Shown piece after piece: positions 15,919 through 24,825 of a stretch of 64,000 nucleotides of DNA. Below the pieces are notes generated by a model. The model did not search any database, was not told the origin of the DNA, and saw nothing but the letters and a program-made list of their open reading frames with translations. The stretch comes from an uncultured Corynebacterium sp. (GTDB lineage: Bacteria > Actinomycetota > Actinomycetes > Mycobacteriales > Mycobacteriaceae): assembly GCA_943914465.1 (NCBI GenBank), contig CALUCD010000005.1:135602-199601 (forward strand), read 5' to 3'. Positions within the stretch are counted from its first letter, which is position 1. Every line of letters starts with the position of its first letter. The position numbers and the translations under genes were made by a program.

Positions 15919-16779
15919 TTACATCACCGCATGGCCTCGGGATGAATCACCAATGCGCTGCCCAACTTCCTCCGTACCGATGTTCTCCACTGCGCGTTTG
16001 TCGCCCGTGAGCACGCCGACCACTGCGTCAATCGCGTCAACGGTGTCTTGGAACGAGCCATCTTCGCTCACCGCGCCGACGGCGATGCCGTACAACACGC
16101 CATTGATGTCGCCGAAGCCCATCTGCCGGGACTGCCAGGAGCCGTCCTCTTCGACGTCGCCCCAGCCACCCTTGAACGGGATGCCGAGCTCGCCGAGGCC
16201 CCACGACTGCTCCTCGTCAATGTGGCGCATATGCTCCACGACCTCGTTGCGGTTGACATCACTGCGTTGAGAAATGTCCCATGCGTAGCGGGCCTGGGCA
16301 GGCAGCGGCCATTCCGTACGCCCCCAGGCCACGTCGATCTTCGAGCCGATTTCGTCGCGCAGGTAGTCCTGCGCCCCGCCGGCAGCATCGAGGCAGTACC
16401 AGAGTTGATCAGTGGCATCGTTGTCCGAGATTTCAATCGCCGATTCGATCAGCCCGGAAAGGGCATCCTCGTCGTACTCGCAATGCTCCTGCGCAGCGAA
16501 TGACATCGGGACTTTAATGGTGGACCATGCCGGCAGGGAGGAGACGCTGCCGGCCTTGGTGGTCACGTCGCCGTCGTAAAGCGAAAGCCCCACGGTGGTG
16601 TTTGTTGCGCGTTCAATTTTAACGATCGCATCATCGAGCTCATGCGAATCGATTCCCCCTTTGACCTCTACCTTTGGCACCTGTACCACCTCAAGGGCAG
16701 GCGGTTCTTGCTGCTGGCCGCAACCTGCAAGGCAGGCGGCAGCAAGCAGCACCACCGGTGCGGCGTCCCAGTGTCGCAT
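15919..16779 (-). CDS. Lipoprotein with beta-lactamase-like serine hydrolase motifs
   Basis: 286 residues. Signal peptide with lipobox LAGC (Cys20). The fold motifs of penicillin-interacting enzymes are present in order: STIK (Ser86-Lys89), SDN (118-120) and KGG (203-205). The protein is therefore probably a cell-surface class-A-beta-lactamase-like hydrolase or D,D-peptidase, anchored to the membrane. Spacing between SxxK and SDN (about 30 residues) is short compared with true beta-lactamases (about 60), so beta-lactam hydrolysis is doubtful. Confidence 0.8.
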   Translation of the reverse strand: MRHWDAAPVVLLAAACLAGCGQQQEPPALEVVQVPKVEVKGGIDSHELDDAIVKIERATNTTVGLSLYDGDVTTKAGSVSSLPAWSTIKVPMSFAAQEHCEYDEDALSGLIESAIEISDNDATDQLWYCLDAAGGAQDYLRDEIGSKIDVAWGRTEWPLPAQARYAWDISQRSDVNRNEVVEHMRHIDEEQSWGLGELGIPFKGGWGDVEEDGSWQSRQMGFGDINGVLYGIAVGAVSEDGSFQDTVDAIDAVVGVLTGDKRAVENIGTEEVGQRIGDSSRGHAVM

Positions 16780-16799
16780 GAGCCAGTAGTCTAGGCGTC

Positions 16800-18194
16800 A
16801 TGGACACCGTAAACACCGCTCAAGAGGCTGTGACAAAACTCATCTCGCTCTATGAGGCGTCCTGTCAGCTCGCACGCGAGGTCATAGCCAGCGGAAATTG
16901 CGAGCGCTACGCGGGTGTGCGGTATCCAAAACTTTTTGTACATGTGTCAACGTGGAAACCGATTGACCGCAGCGAGCCGTTCGGGTATGTAGACGAGGCT
17001 GGCGTGTACTCCGCAGTGCTGTCGCGGCCCGACATTTTGGCCAGCTACCTGGAGGCTCAGCTGGAAGCGCTCACCTCCAACTATGAGTGCGAAATTCGCG
17101 TGGGCTACTCCGAGGTGCAGATCCCGCCGGAATACATTGACGGCACCGACAACCTTGATGCGCTTCGCGCCATGAACTCACCCCACGTGCCCCGCCCGAG
17201 CTTGGATGAGGTTGATGACGGCATCGTTGACGGGCACTGGGAGGCATTCCACGGGGAGGAAAAACCACTTTTCCATTTCGGCCCACAACGCTTTGACCTG
17301 GCGCTTGCCCGGCTGAAGCACTACACCGGCATCGCGGCGGACAGCATGCAGAAATACATCTTGTTCACCAACTACGCCATGCACGTCACCGAGTTCGTCC
17401 GGTTCGGCTTGCGCGAACTTTCACAACCGGAATCGCGCTACCGGCAACTGGTCCTGCCGTCAGGCGAGACAGTCTCCGACACTGTCGCAGTCGAAGACCT
17501 CGAGCTGGTGTCAAAATTCCAGATGCCGCGCTATGACCTGGTCACCGAGGACGGCGACGGCATCACCATGATCAACATTGGTGTTGGCCCCTCAAATGCG
17601 AAGACCATCACGGACTGCCTTGCCGTGCTGCGGCCAGAGGCGTGGATCATGATCGGGCACTGCGCAGGGCTTGACGCACGCATGCGCATTGGGGATCTCA
17701 TCTTGGGCAACGCCTACGAGCGCCACGATCATGTCTTGGATGACCACATCCGCCGTGACCAGCCGATTCCCGCCGTGCCGGAGGTACAGCGCACGCTGGA
17801 GAAGGCGGTGGGGCAGGTCTACGGTGATGAAACCTCCCTCATGCGAACCGGCACCGTACTTTCAACCGGCGACCGCAACTGGGAGTGGAAAAGCCCGCGT
17901 GATCTGTGGGAGTGGCTGCGCGGGTCCACGGCCGCGGCGGTGGATATGGAATCATCCACCCTTGCCGCAAACGGCTACCGCTACCGCGTGCCCTATGGCA
18001 CCCTGCTTGCCGTGTCAGATCTGCCGCTGCATGCGGTGCCAAAACTGCCCGCCGGCGCACAGGCCTTCTACTCCAATTCCAAAGAGGCCCACGTTATGTG
18101 CGCGGTGCGCGCCATGGAGCGCCTGGCCAAAAACCCGCGCCGCCTGCGCACACGAAAATTGCGGCGCACCATCGGTGAGGTTCCATTCCGCTGA
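16800..18194 (+). CDS. amn: AMP nucleosidase
   Basis: 464 residues, full length for Amn. The N-terminal AMN-specific domain precedes a C-terminal nucleoside-phosphorylase fold with MINIGVGPSNAKTITDCLAV, WIMIGHCAGLDARM and the TAAAVDMESSTLAANGYRY signature carrying the substrate-binding Glu. The enzyme hydrolyses AMP to adenine and ribose 5-phosphate in the cytosol. ATG 16800 has no Shine-Dalgarno site, and a leaderless mRNA is possible. The stop overlaps the sirtuin start (TGATG). Confidence 0.94.
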   Translation: MDTVNTAQEAVTKLISLYEASCQLAREVIASGNCERYAGVRYPKLFVHVSTWKPIDRSEPFGYVDEAGVYSAVLSRPDILASYLEAQLEALTSNYECEIRVGYSEVQIPPEYIDGTDNLDALRAMNSPHVPRPSLDEVDDGIVDGHWEAFHGEEKPLFHFGPQRFDLALARLKHYTGIAADSMQKYILFTNYAMHVTEFVRFGLRELSQPESRYRQLVLPSGETVSDTVAVEDLELVSKFQMPRYDLVTEDGDGITMINIGVGPSNAKTITDCLAVLRPEAWIMIGHCAGLDARMRIGDLILGNAYERHDHVLDDHIRRDQPIPAVPEVQRTLEKAVGQVYGDETSLMRTGTVLSTGDRNWEWKSPRDLWEWLRGSTAAAVDMESSTLAANGYRYRVPYGTLLAVSDLPLHAVPKLPAGAQAFYSNSKEAHVMCAVRAMERLAKNPRRLRTRKLRRTIGEVPFR

Positions 18195-19147
18195 TGCGCT
18201 CCGGCGATACCCACATCGACTTCGACGACCCAGCTATTGCAATGGCTCACCGCAGCGCAGTGCGCTCCATCGAGCGGGTCGTGCACGAGACGGTGGTGCC
18301 GCCTGACCGGCGCGCCGCCATGGGCGAGGTGCTGCGCCAGCTTGCCACTCCGAAAACGCTGATCATCACCGGTGCGGGGGTCTCTACCGAGTCGGGCATT
18401 CCCGACTATCGCTCCAAAAACGGGCGGCTGACTACGGGCCGGCCCATGACATTCCAGGAATTCGCCCACGCGCCGAATCAGGTACGCCGCTACTGGGCAC
18501 GCGCGTTCGTTGGCATGCAATTCATGCGCGCAGCCCTGCCCAATCGCACGCACTTCGGCCTGGTTGAGTTAGAACGCGCCGGGCTGATTGAAGGCATTGT
18601 CACCCAAAACGTCGACGGGCTGCACACCCAGGCCGGTTCAACGAACGTGATCGCGCTGCACGGCGACATGGATACGGTGGTTTGCCTGGACTGTTCCGCG
18701 CTGCATGCACGCTCGCGTATCGACGCGCTCCTGCAGGCCGCCAACCCCACCTTCCTCGACTCCGTGCGTATCAGGCGTGACATGGTCAACCCGGACGGCG
18801 ACGTGGAATTGCGCGACGCCGACGTGGCCCGCTTCACCATGATTTCGTGCCTCACCTGTGGTGGGCAGCGGCTCAAGCCCAACGTGGTCTACTTCGGAGA
18901 GAACGTGCCCCGCCAGCGCAGAGAGGAGGCCAACCGGTGGCTGGACCGGGCAAGCGGCGTGATCGCCATCGGCACCTCACTTGCGGTGATGAGCGGCTAC
19001 AAGTTCGTCCTCGGCGCGAAGGCGCAGGGTAAGCCAGTGGCGGTGATCAACGGTGGGCCAGGCCGCGCCGACGCGAAGGTGGATACCGTGTGGCGCACTG
19101 ACGTGGGCGATGCCATGGACCAGATCCTGGACGCGCTGGACCTATAA
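18194..19147 (+). CDS. Sir2-family NAD-dependent protein deacylase (sirtuin)
   Basis: 317 residues. NAD site GAGVSTESGIPDYRS, TQNVDGLH, catalytic His in ALHGDM, zinc cysteines CLDC and CLTC, and IGTSLAVMSGYKFV/VINGGPGRAD for NAD. The insert between the two cysteine pairs is long, as in class II (SIRT4-like) sirtuins. It removes acyl groups from lysines, using NAD and giving nicotinamide and O-acyl-ADP-ribose. It overlaps amn by one base, so both are made from one mRNA; the link to AMP turnover is suggestive. Confidence 0.93.
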   Translation: MRSGDTHIDFDDPAIAMAHRSAVRSIERVVHETVVPPDRRAAMGEVLRQLATPKTLIITGAGVSTESGIPDYRSKNGRLTTGRPMTFQEFAHAPNQVRRYWARAFVGMQFMRAALPNRTHFGLVELERAGLIEGIVTQNVDGLHTQAGSTNVIALHGDMDTVVCLDCSALHARSRIDALLQAANPTFLDSVRIRRDMVNPDGDVELRDADVARFTMISCLTCGGQRLKPNVVYFGENVPRQRREEANRWLDRASGVIAIGTSLAVMSGYKFVLGAKAQGKPVAVINGGPGRADAKVDTVWRTDVGDAMDQILDALDL

Positions 19148-19159
19148 CCGGGTGCTGAG

Positions 19160-20221
19160 CTAGGCCGCCGCCACCGCGAGGGGCTGCGTGAGCACCAGAT
19201 CTAGCGCGGCCGCCCGGGCGATATCACGCACCATTTCCCGGTGGGTTGGAAGTACCCGCAGGTCAACCTGGCGCCCGGCGGTCTCACGCACGGCTTGGGC
19301 GAATGGGGCGGGGGCAAGTGGGTCGTCGATAAACGCGCTGCCCGCGATCACCACCGTTGCCGGAGAGTGCTGCTGACACAGCTCGCCGACCAACTGCCCG
19401 AGACCGCGGGCGCGCCGGTCAAGCGCCGGGCGGGACAAGGTTTGGAATTTCGCGTCGGTCACCGCCGCCTCGAGGGTGCGGATGGAGGCCTCGCCGATCC
19501 CATCGAGGAGGCCCTGGGTGGTCAGGTCATCGCGGTAGACCCCGACGGGTTCAACACCGGTCGGTGTGGTCACCGCGCAGGCGATGGAGTCATCTGCAAA
19601 CAGGGCGAGCACTGAGGGGGGTTCAAGCCGGCGACTGGACTGCATTTCGGAGCCGACGATGGCTGCGCTGACGGAGCTGACCTGCACCGGCACCGAGAAC
19701 TGCTCGCGCATCTGTGGGCCAAAGTCCACATTTTCCCAGCCCAGGTTTGGGGCTGTGACGCGCCCGTCTGCAGTCACCGTGCCCGACGCGGTCACCCCAA
19801 CAGTGGCCAGCTGCCGGTGCACGCTGGCGGTGAGGCGATTGAGCGCCGCCATGATGTGCTGAATAAGGTCGTCCTGGTGCATCCGCGCCACCGGCAACTG
19901 CAGGTCGATAGAGCGCAGGGTGCGGCCCTTCAAATCGAACAGCGCAATGTAGGTTGACTCAGTTCCTACAGAAACGCCCGCGTGCACGGCGTGGGGCTCG
20001 GCCAGCTCGATGGGAACGGTTGGTCGACCGCGGCCATGCGATCGTGCCAGGTCAGACCGCTCTGAGATGTACCCAGCCCCAATGAGCGCAGAAACCGCTC
20101 GGGTAATCGTCGGCTGTGAGAGCCCGGTTGCTTTAATGAGCTCGCTTCTCGACGTCAACTCGCCCAACCTCACCATGTGCAAGCACTTCGCCACCGGCGT
20201 CCGGGGATGGGAAAAAGCCAT
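19160..20221 (-). CDS. ROK-family transcriptional regulator
   Basis: 353 residues. N-terminal winged helix (GELTSRSELIKATGLSQPTITRAVSALIGAGYI) followed by an actin-like ROK domain. The sugar-kinase zinc motif (CxCGxxGC) is missing, so it should be a sugar-sensing repressor and not a kinase. The start codon has no Shine-Dalgarno site but TATTAAT lies just upstream. Divergent from the DUF885 gene, with a palindrome at 20275-20291 between them. Confidence 0.88.
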   Translation of the reverse strand: MAFSHPRTPVAKCLHMVRLGELTSRSELIKATGLSQPTITRAVSALIGAGYISERSDLARSHGRGRPTVPIELAEPHAVHAGVSVGTESTYIALFDLKGRTLRSIDLQLPVARMHQDDLIQHIMAALNRLTASVHRQLATVGVTASGTVTADGRVTAPNLGWENVDFGPQMREQFSVPVQVSSVSAAIVGSEMQSSRRLEPPSVLALFADDSIACAVTTPTGVEPVGVYRDDLTTQGLLDGIGEASIRTLEAAVTDAKFQTLSRPALDRRARGLGQLVGELCQQHSPATVVIAGSAFIDDPLAPAPFAQAVRETAGRQVDLRVLPTHREMVRDIARAAALDLVLTQPLAVAAA

Positions 20222-20274
20222 AAGTGAATTAATACATCACGATAGACCGCATTGTCCATTAGTTCGTAGAATCG

Positions 20275-20291
20275 TGTCCATTTTATAGACA
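20275..20291. promoter_or_regulatory. Imperfect palindrome, possible ROK operator
   Basis: TGTCCATTTTATAGACA, a 17-nt imperfect palindrome in the 158-nt divergent region; the half-site gtccatt also occurs at about 20254. It may be the binding site of the ROK protein. Confidence 0.35.
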
Positions 20292-20379
20292 GTTCTGTTC
20301 AGTCCGGCGGGGAGACGGTGGTCACGCCTATCTACTCTGGTGCCCTTACCTGTGGTGCTGTGGGTTAGAATCCCAACCC

Positions 20380-22047
20380 ATGACGTCAATACCCGCGCCT
20401 GTGCGCGAGCCGTCACTCCTCGACGCAACGTGCGAGGACTTTGTGTACGACCTCGCTGCAATCTCCCCCACCCTGGCTACCGAAATTGGGCTGGAGGGTC
20501 ACGACGGCGAGCTGCAGGACTTCAGCCCAGAATACTTCGATGCGTTGGCAGACCGAATCCGCGACCTCGTCGCTGACGTTGAAGCACTCAACGACTCAAC
20601 AGACGCCTCCGACGATGAGGATGACTTTGATGACGTTGACAGCCTCACCGCAGCCATCCTGCGCGACCGGATGGCCTACCAGCTGGAGCTACACCACCGC
20701 GGGGAGTTTCTGCGGCACCTCAACATCATCGACTCGCCGGTACAAACCATCCGCGACTCGTTCGCCCTCATGCCGAAGGTCACCGAGGAAGACTTCGACA
20801 ACATCGCGGCGCGCATGTCCAACGTCCCCACCGCCCTTCGCGGCTACGCCGAATCCCTCGCTGAAGCAGCCGCCACAGGTGATGTTGCCTCACACCGCCA
20901 AATCGACGGCGTGATCAACCAATGCGAAGCCCTCGCCGAAGACGGCAGTCTTCTTGAGCACCTCGGTGTACCGCCGGAAGCGCCGGTGGTCCAGGAGGCC
21001 AAGGACGCATTCTCCGAATTCGCGGATTGGCTCTCCACCGAACTGTCCCCGCAATCCACCCACGAAGACGGGGTGGGCCGGGACCGCTACGAGCTGTTTT
21101 CGGCCCTGTTCCTGGGCCGCGACATCGACTTGGACGATGCATATGACTGGGCCCGTGAAACACTCGCCGAGACAGTAGCCGAGCAGGTCACCCTGGCGCG
21201 TAGCCTGTACGGCCCCGACACCACGGTGCTCGGCGCGTACCGCCAACTCAACGAAGACCCTGGCTACCAGCTCCAGGGCACCGACGCGCTCATGGAATGG
21301 ATGAACAGCGTCAACGAGCGAGTGCTCGCTGAACTGGGCGGCAAAGACCTCACCGTGCCGCGCGGCCTGCGCAAGGTGGAGTGCGCAATCGACCGCGCCG
21401 GTTCCGGCGGCATCTTCTACACCCCGCCAAGCGATGACCTGCTGCGCCCCGGCACCATGTGGTGGTCTGTACCCGCCGGCCAGGAGGTGTTTCACACCTG
21501 GCAAGAGCTCACCACCATCTTCCACGAGGGCATGCCAGGCCACCACCTGCAGATGGGCACCGCCCTTACCCAACGCGCCACCCTCAACCTGTGGCGGCGT
21601 TCTGTGTGCTGGAACTCCGGCCATGGTGAAGGATGGGCGCTGTACGCCGAACACCTCATGGCTGAGCACGGTTACTTCGATGACCCCGGATACCGCATGG
21701 GGTTGCTCGATTCGCGCCGGCTGCGCTTGGCGCGCGTCATGGTCGATATTGGCGTGCACCTGAAAAAGGCAACGCCCGACGGCGCCGGTGTGTGGGACGC
21801 CCAGTACGCCAAAGCCTTCCTCCGCGACAACAGCGCCATGATGGAGGCCAACTTGAGCTTCGAGCTCGACCGCTACATGGGCTGGCCTGGCCAAGCCCCC
21901 TCATATGCGATTGGCTACCGCGACTGGTTAACGCTGCGGGATAAGGCTCTTGCGCAGGGGATGACGTTGCGCGATTTCCACGACAAGGCGCTGCGGCTCG
22001 GTTCTATGCCGATGGACATGCTGGCCAACGAGGTGCTCAACCACTAG
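20380..22047 (+). CDS. DUF885-family zinc metallopeptidase-like protein
   Basis: 555 residues. Metallopeptidase motif TTIFHEGMPGHHLQMG (HExxxxHH-type, characteristic of DUF885), with the downstream GEGWALYAE block. Cytosolic; a Glu/Asp-rich stretch near residues 65-85. TAGAAT lies about 10-15 nt before the ATG, so the mRNA may be almost leaderless. The stop overlaps the opposing AbrB gene by 4 nt. The family is conserved in bacteria, but its substrate is not established. Confidence 0.85.
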   Translation: MTSIPAPVREPSLLDATCEDFVYDLAAISPTLATEIGLEGHDGELQDFSPEYFDALADRIRDLVADVEALNDSTDASDDEDDFDDVDSLTAAILRDRMAYQLELHHRGEFLRHLNIIDSPVQTIRDSFALMPKVTEEDFDNIAARMSNVPTALRGYAESLAEAAATGDVASHRQIDGVINQCEALAEDGSLLEHLGVPPEAPVVQEAKDAFSEFADWLSTELSPQSTHEDGVGRDRYELFSALFLGRDIDLDDAYDWARETLAETVAEQVTLARSLYGPDTTVLGAYRQLNEDPGYQLQGTDALMEWMNSVNERVLAELGGKDLTVPRGLRKVECAIDRAGSGGIFYTPPSDDLLRPGTMWWSVPAGQEVFHTWQELTTIFHEGMPGHHLQMGTALTQRATLNLWRRSVCWNSGHGEGWALYAEHLMAEHGYFDDPGYRMGLLDSRRLRLARVMVDIGVHLKKATPDGAGVWDAQYAKAFLRDNSAMMEANLSFELDRYMGWPGQAPSYAIGYRDWLTLRDKALAQGMTLRDFHDKALRLGSMPMDMLANEVLNH

Positions 22048-23141
22048 CGCAGCCGCTTGAGCAAAGCGGGCAGGTAGCCTGCCACAATCAACACGCAGAT
22101 GAGCCGGATCAGCTGTAGCGTGATCACGGCTGGCCCCGCCCCGCCTTCCGCTGCCAACGCCAGCGCCGTTTCCAACGCGCCTGGGCTGGTGGCCAAATAT
22201 CCCTCAAAGAAGGTCACCCCCAGCCAGTGTGCGACAACCCAGCCCAGTGCTGCACAGGCAGCCATCAGTGCTGCGATGTAGGCGAGCGTCGCCGGCAATA
22301 GCCGGCTGAACTGCTTCAGCGCGGGCACGGAGAGCCCACCGCCGCACATCCAACCGACCACAACAAACCCCGCAACCGTCAGCGGGCGCGGTGAGACAAT
22401 CGGTATGCTGCTCACCTGCCCGATTACCACGGTCAGCAGCAACGGACCGAACACCGGCGCGTTCGGTAACCGCAGCCACCTGCCCACCGGAACACCCACC
22501 GCGATCAACGCAGGAACAACCAACCACATCCATGCGCTCGCTGGCTCGGAAGCGGCGTCAGCGGCGTCAGCAGCGACAGCGGCCGGTGCGGCCGCACCCT
22601 CACCCAGGGCAGCCGCGCTACCCGCCTCCGCAGGAGTGCGCAGCAGTGTAGAGGCGAGCGGCAGGGTCATCGAGACGATGAGCAAGCGCAGATATTGGCT
22701 CAGCGCCACATAGCGCATATCTGCACCCACCTCGCTAGCAATTGCGGGCATTAATGACGCACCGCCCGGCAGCAGCGACAAAATTCCTGTCTCACGGCTG
22801 ACACCGTGGTGGGACAGCACTATGCCGCCCGCAAACGCCAACGCCACCACCGCAGCTGAGAGAACCAACGCCGGGACGATGAACGGCACGAACTGCGCAG
22901 GTGGCACATCCAGCAGGGGGAGTGCGGCCAGCACGCCGATCGCTCCGCGGGCGAAGTCGAACACGTACTTGTTCAACGACAACTCGTGTCCAGTGGAAAG
23001 CGCGACCACCCCGGAGCCGATAATGCCGCCCAAGATCCACGCGGCTGGCATGTGCAACCACGTCAACACGACCCCGCACAGCACTGAGGCAGGAGCGGCA
23101 ATTAGCCAGCGGTGCATGGACGAACGGTGCATGGGGCGCAT
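22044..23141 (-). CDS. AbrB/PF05145-type membrane protein
   Basis: About 365 residues from ATG 23141 (a GTG at 23192 adds 17 residues). Two similar halves of about five membrane segments, with PAAWILGGIIGSG and LLPGGASLMPAIASEVGADMRYVALSQYLR, both typical of the family once called putative ammonia monooxygenase. The insert around residues 175-205 is Ala-rich (AAAPAAVAADAADAA). Transport function is probable, substrate unknown. Confidence 0.82.
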   Translation of the reverse strand: MRPMHRSSMHRWLIAAPASVLCGVVLTWLHMPAAWILGGIIGSGVVALSTGHELSLNKYVFDFARGAIGVLAALPLLDVPPAQFVPFIVPALVLSAAVVALAFAGGIVLSHHGVSRETGILSLLPGGASLMPAIASEVGADMRYVALSQYLRLLIVSMTLPLASTLLRTPAEAGSAAALGEGAAAPAAVAADAADAASEPASAWMWLVVPALIAVGVPVGRWLRLPNAPVFGPLLLTVVIGQVSSIPIVSPRPLTVAGFVVVGWMCGGGLSVPALKQFSRLLPATLAYIAALMAACAALGWVVAHWLGVTFFEGYLATSPGALETALALAAEGGAGPAVITLQLIRLICVLIVAGYLPALLKRLR

Positions 23142-23242
23142 CGTAGCGCGGCGGGCGGTGATTTTGTGCCCCGCTAGCAGCACCGCGATCACCCAGGGTT
23201 AGGAGCTGGTCCTACTTTGGAGTAAGCCTAGGTGACAGCGAG

Positions 23243-23390
23243 CCATACGATCGTCGAGGATTTTGTGGGCTGCGGGGTCTTGGGGAGATTTCTGTGCGGG
23301 GGCAGGCCTATTCGTCGAAGGCGGACCCGATCGCCAAACTGATGCTGGGGCTTATGGGCAGTGTGGCCGAATTGAACGCTCCATATTAAG
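23243..23390 (+). pseudogene. Serine resolvase remnant, central part
   Basis: In one frame the DNA encodes SVRGQAYSSKADPIAKLML and GLMGSVAEL, then stops. This is the catalytic-domain end of a Tn3-type/invertase serine recombinase (normally followed by an ER..EGI..AKA linker). A little upstream, in another frame, TIVEDFVG continues the same family backwards, so there is a small frameshift. The matching C-terminal part lies at 24826-25015. Confidence 0.65.
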
Positions 23391-23503
23391 GAGCATAAGA
23401 AAAAAGATTTGCGACCCCCGTGGAACTGCCTACATTGGCATAGAAACACTTTTGACGCGCCATCACGCTGATTGCGTCGTGATTACTCAAAGAAGGTGAA
23501 CTC
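23391..23503. other. Leader of the ATP-grasp gene
   Basis: A+T-rich DNA before the ATP-grasp start. An inverted repeat ATCACG (23462-23467)/CGTGAT (23478-23483) lies just before the ribosome site AGAAGG. It may be an operator or mRNA hairpin controlling the gene. Confidence 0.4.
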
Positions 23504-24640
23504 ATGCCGTGTCCAATTATCCTCGCTATTGAGTCTATGACTAGCGGTAACCTGCAAATGGCTGAACACGCTGACGATCTTGGATACCGGCTGCTTATCC
23601 TGGCTGAAGATTGCTCTATTTACTCTGAGTTAGATGAGCTTGATGTCGTGCAATTCGAGACAAGGAACTACACTAGTCTGCGCCACTATGTGAGTGATCG
23701 GCGCGACGAAATTGCAGCAGTCTTCAGCCCCACTGACACATGGGGGATTCATGCCGCAAGGTTACGTGACGAACTCGGCTTCATGAGCCGTTATTCTGCT
23801 GACGAGCTCGCGCGATTTCGAGATAAGCAGTGGGTGCGCCAAAGGCTTTTCCAAACCGTTGAGACCCCAAAAAGTTATCCTCGGATACTCAAACCCCGTC
23901 GCGGGACCGGCTCTAGCGACATTTTGCTTGCTGAATCCGAGCAGCAGTTGGAACAAGCTTTACGCTCTCGGCAACGCGAGGACTACGTGGATGAACCATT
24001 CTATGAGGGTCCGCTGTATTCTGCGGAACTATACAGCGATGGGTCCGAGATAACATTTTTCGGCGTAACGAACCGCATCCTGACGATGCCACCTATCTTC
24101 CTGGAAAGGGTAAAGACATTCCCTCATGCGCACGGCACGGAGTGGGAAAGATCCGTCCGACAGTGGTCAGAAGATGTCCTATGGTCCATCGGTTACAATG
24201 CAGGGTTCGCCCATCTGGAGTTTGTGGAAACCGATGATGGTTTCAAACTAGTTGAGTTAAATGCGCGGATGCCCGGAGCTCTGATCACGCCCGCTATCGA
24301 CGAGTGCACTAATTTCAACCCATATTCAATGGTTATAGATGATGCATTAGGGCGCGGAGTCGACTTGCCTACCGAGCGCGAAATCTCAAAAGGGTTTAGC
24401 CACGTTAGCCTGTATGCGGATCAGACAGGGACTCTTAATGCTGTGTCTGGTCTTAACGGGCTCAGTAGATATCCGGGAAATCCAACATGGGTTCCATCAA
24501 AGGAGATCGGCGCGACTATCACTGAGCTCGGCACCTACCGCTCTCGTATTGGAAACCTTTACGCCACTGCCGACACCCCAGAGATTGCCCAGGATCGCGC
24601 AATCGTAGCCTCCCAGATGATAGAGGTGACGGTTCTGTGA
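23504..24640 (+). CDS. ATP-grasp carboxylate-amine ligase
   Basis: 378 residues, ribosome site AGAAGG about 9 nt upstream. The N-terminal Rossmann-like part is LAIESMTSGNLQMAEHADDLGY. ATP-grasp signatures are the ATP-binding lysine region YPRILKPRRGTGSSD and the metal-binding HLEFVET...KLVELNARMPG (about residue 250). Such enzymes join carboxylates to amines; this branch resembles L-amino-acid/dipeptide ligases, often paired with an MFS exporter, as here. Base composition is lower in G+C than neighbours. It sits between two resolvase fragments and its stop overlaps the truncated MFS start (GTGA). Substrate unknown. Confidence 0.85.
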   Translation: MPCPIILAIESMTSGNLQMAEHADDLGYRLLILAEDCSIYSELDELDVVQFETRNYTSLRHYVSDRRDEIAAVFSPTDTWGIHAARLRDELGFMSRYSADELARFRDKQWVRQRLFQTVETPKSYPRILKPRRGTGSSDILLAESEQQLEQALRSRQREDYVDEPFYEGPLYSAELYSDGSEITFFGVTNRILTMPPIFLERVKTFPHAHGTEWERSVRQWSEDVLWSIGYNAGFAHLEFVETDDGFKLVELNARMPGALITPAIDECTNFNPYSMVIDDALGRGVDLPTEREISKGFSHVSLYADQTGTLNAVSGLNGLSRYPGNPTWVPSKEIGATITELGTYRSRIGNLYATADTPEIAQDRAIVASQMIEVTVL

Positions 24641-24825
24641 CACCAGGCACTCAATCTCTTAAGAAAAGTGAAGGCCAAGCTTATTCTAAGACGGATATCA
24701 ATCTTATACTTGTCGCTATCGTGATCTCAGGGGTTACGACCTTCATGTTCTATCCCCTGATCACCCTAGAGTTGATGGATCGTGGAGAGACTACAGCGAC
24801 CACAGGATTGATTCTTGGCCTCTTA
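24637..24825 (+). pseudogene. MFS transporter, N-terminal fragment only
   Basis: GTG 24637 overlaps the ATP-grasp stop. About 63 residues are readable: a polar start, then one membrane helix INLILVAIVISGVTTFMFYP and the MFS-like LITLELMDRGETTATTGLILGLL. At about 24825 the frame enters resolvase sequence, and it ends at TAA 24865-24867. The remaining eleven or so helices are gone, so the exporter for the ligase product is lost or lies elsewhere. Confidence 0.75.

Noticed and set aside
15919..16779. Beta-lactam resistance gene
   Set aside because: Motif spacing and lipoprotein context do not fit a class A enzyme; resistance cannot be claimed from the sequence.
16800..19147. Thoeris-like or other sirtuin-based phage defence
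   Set aside because: No TIR, SLOG, Argonaute or HerA partner; the Sir2 protein has full deacylase zinc cysteines and sits with a metabolic nucleosidase.
20890..21894. Long open frame on the strand opposite the DUF885 gene
   Set aside because: It mirrors the codon bias of the real gene, has no ribosome site, and gives no recognisable protein; the same applies to long antisense frames at 7372-8553, 27004-28284, 38254-39444 and 44955-46070.
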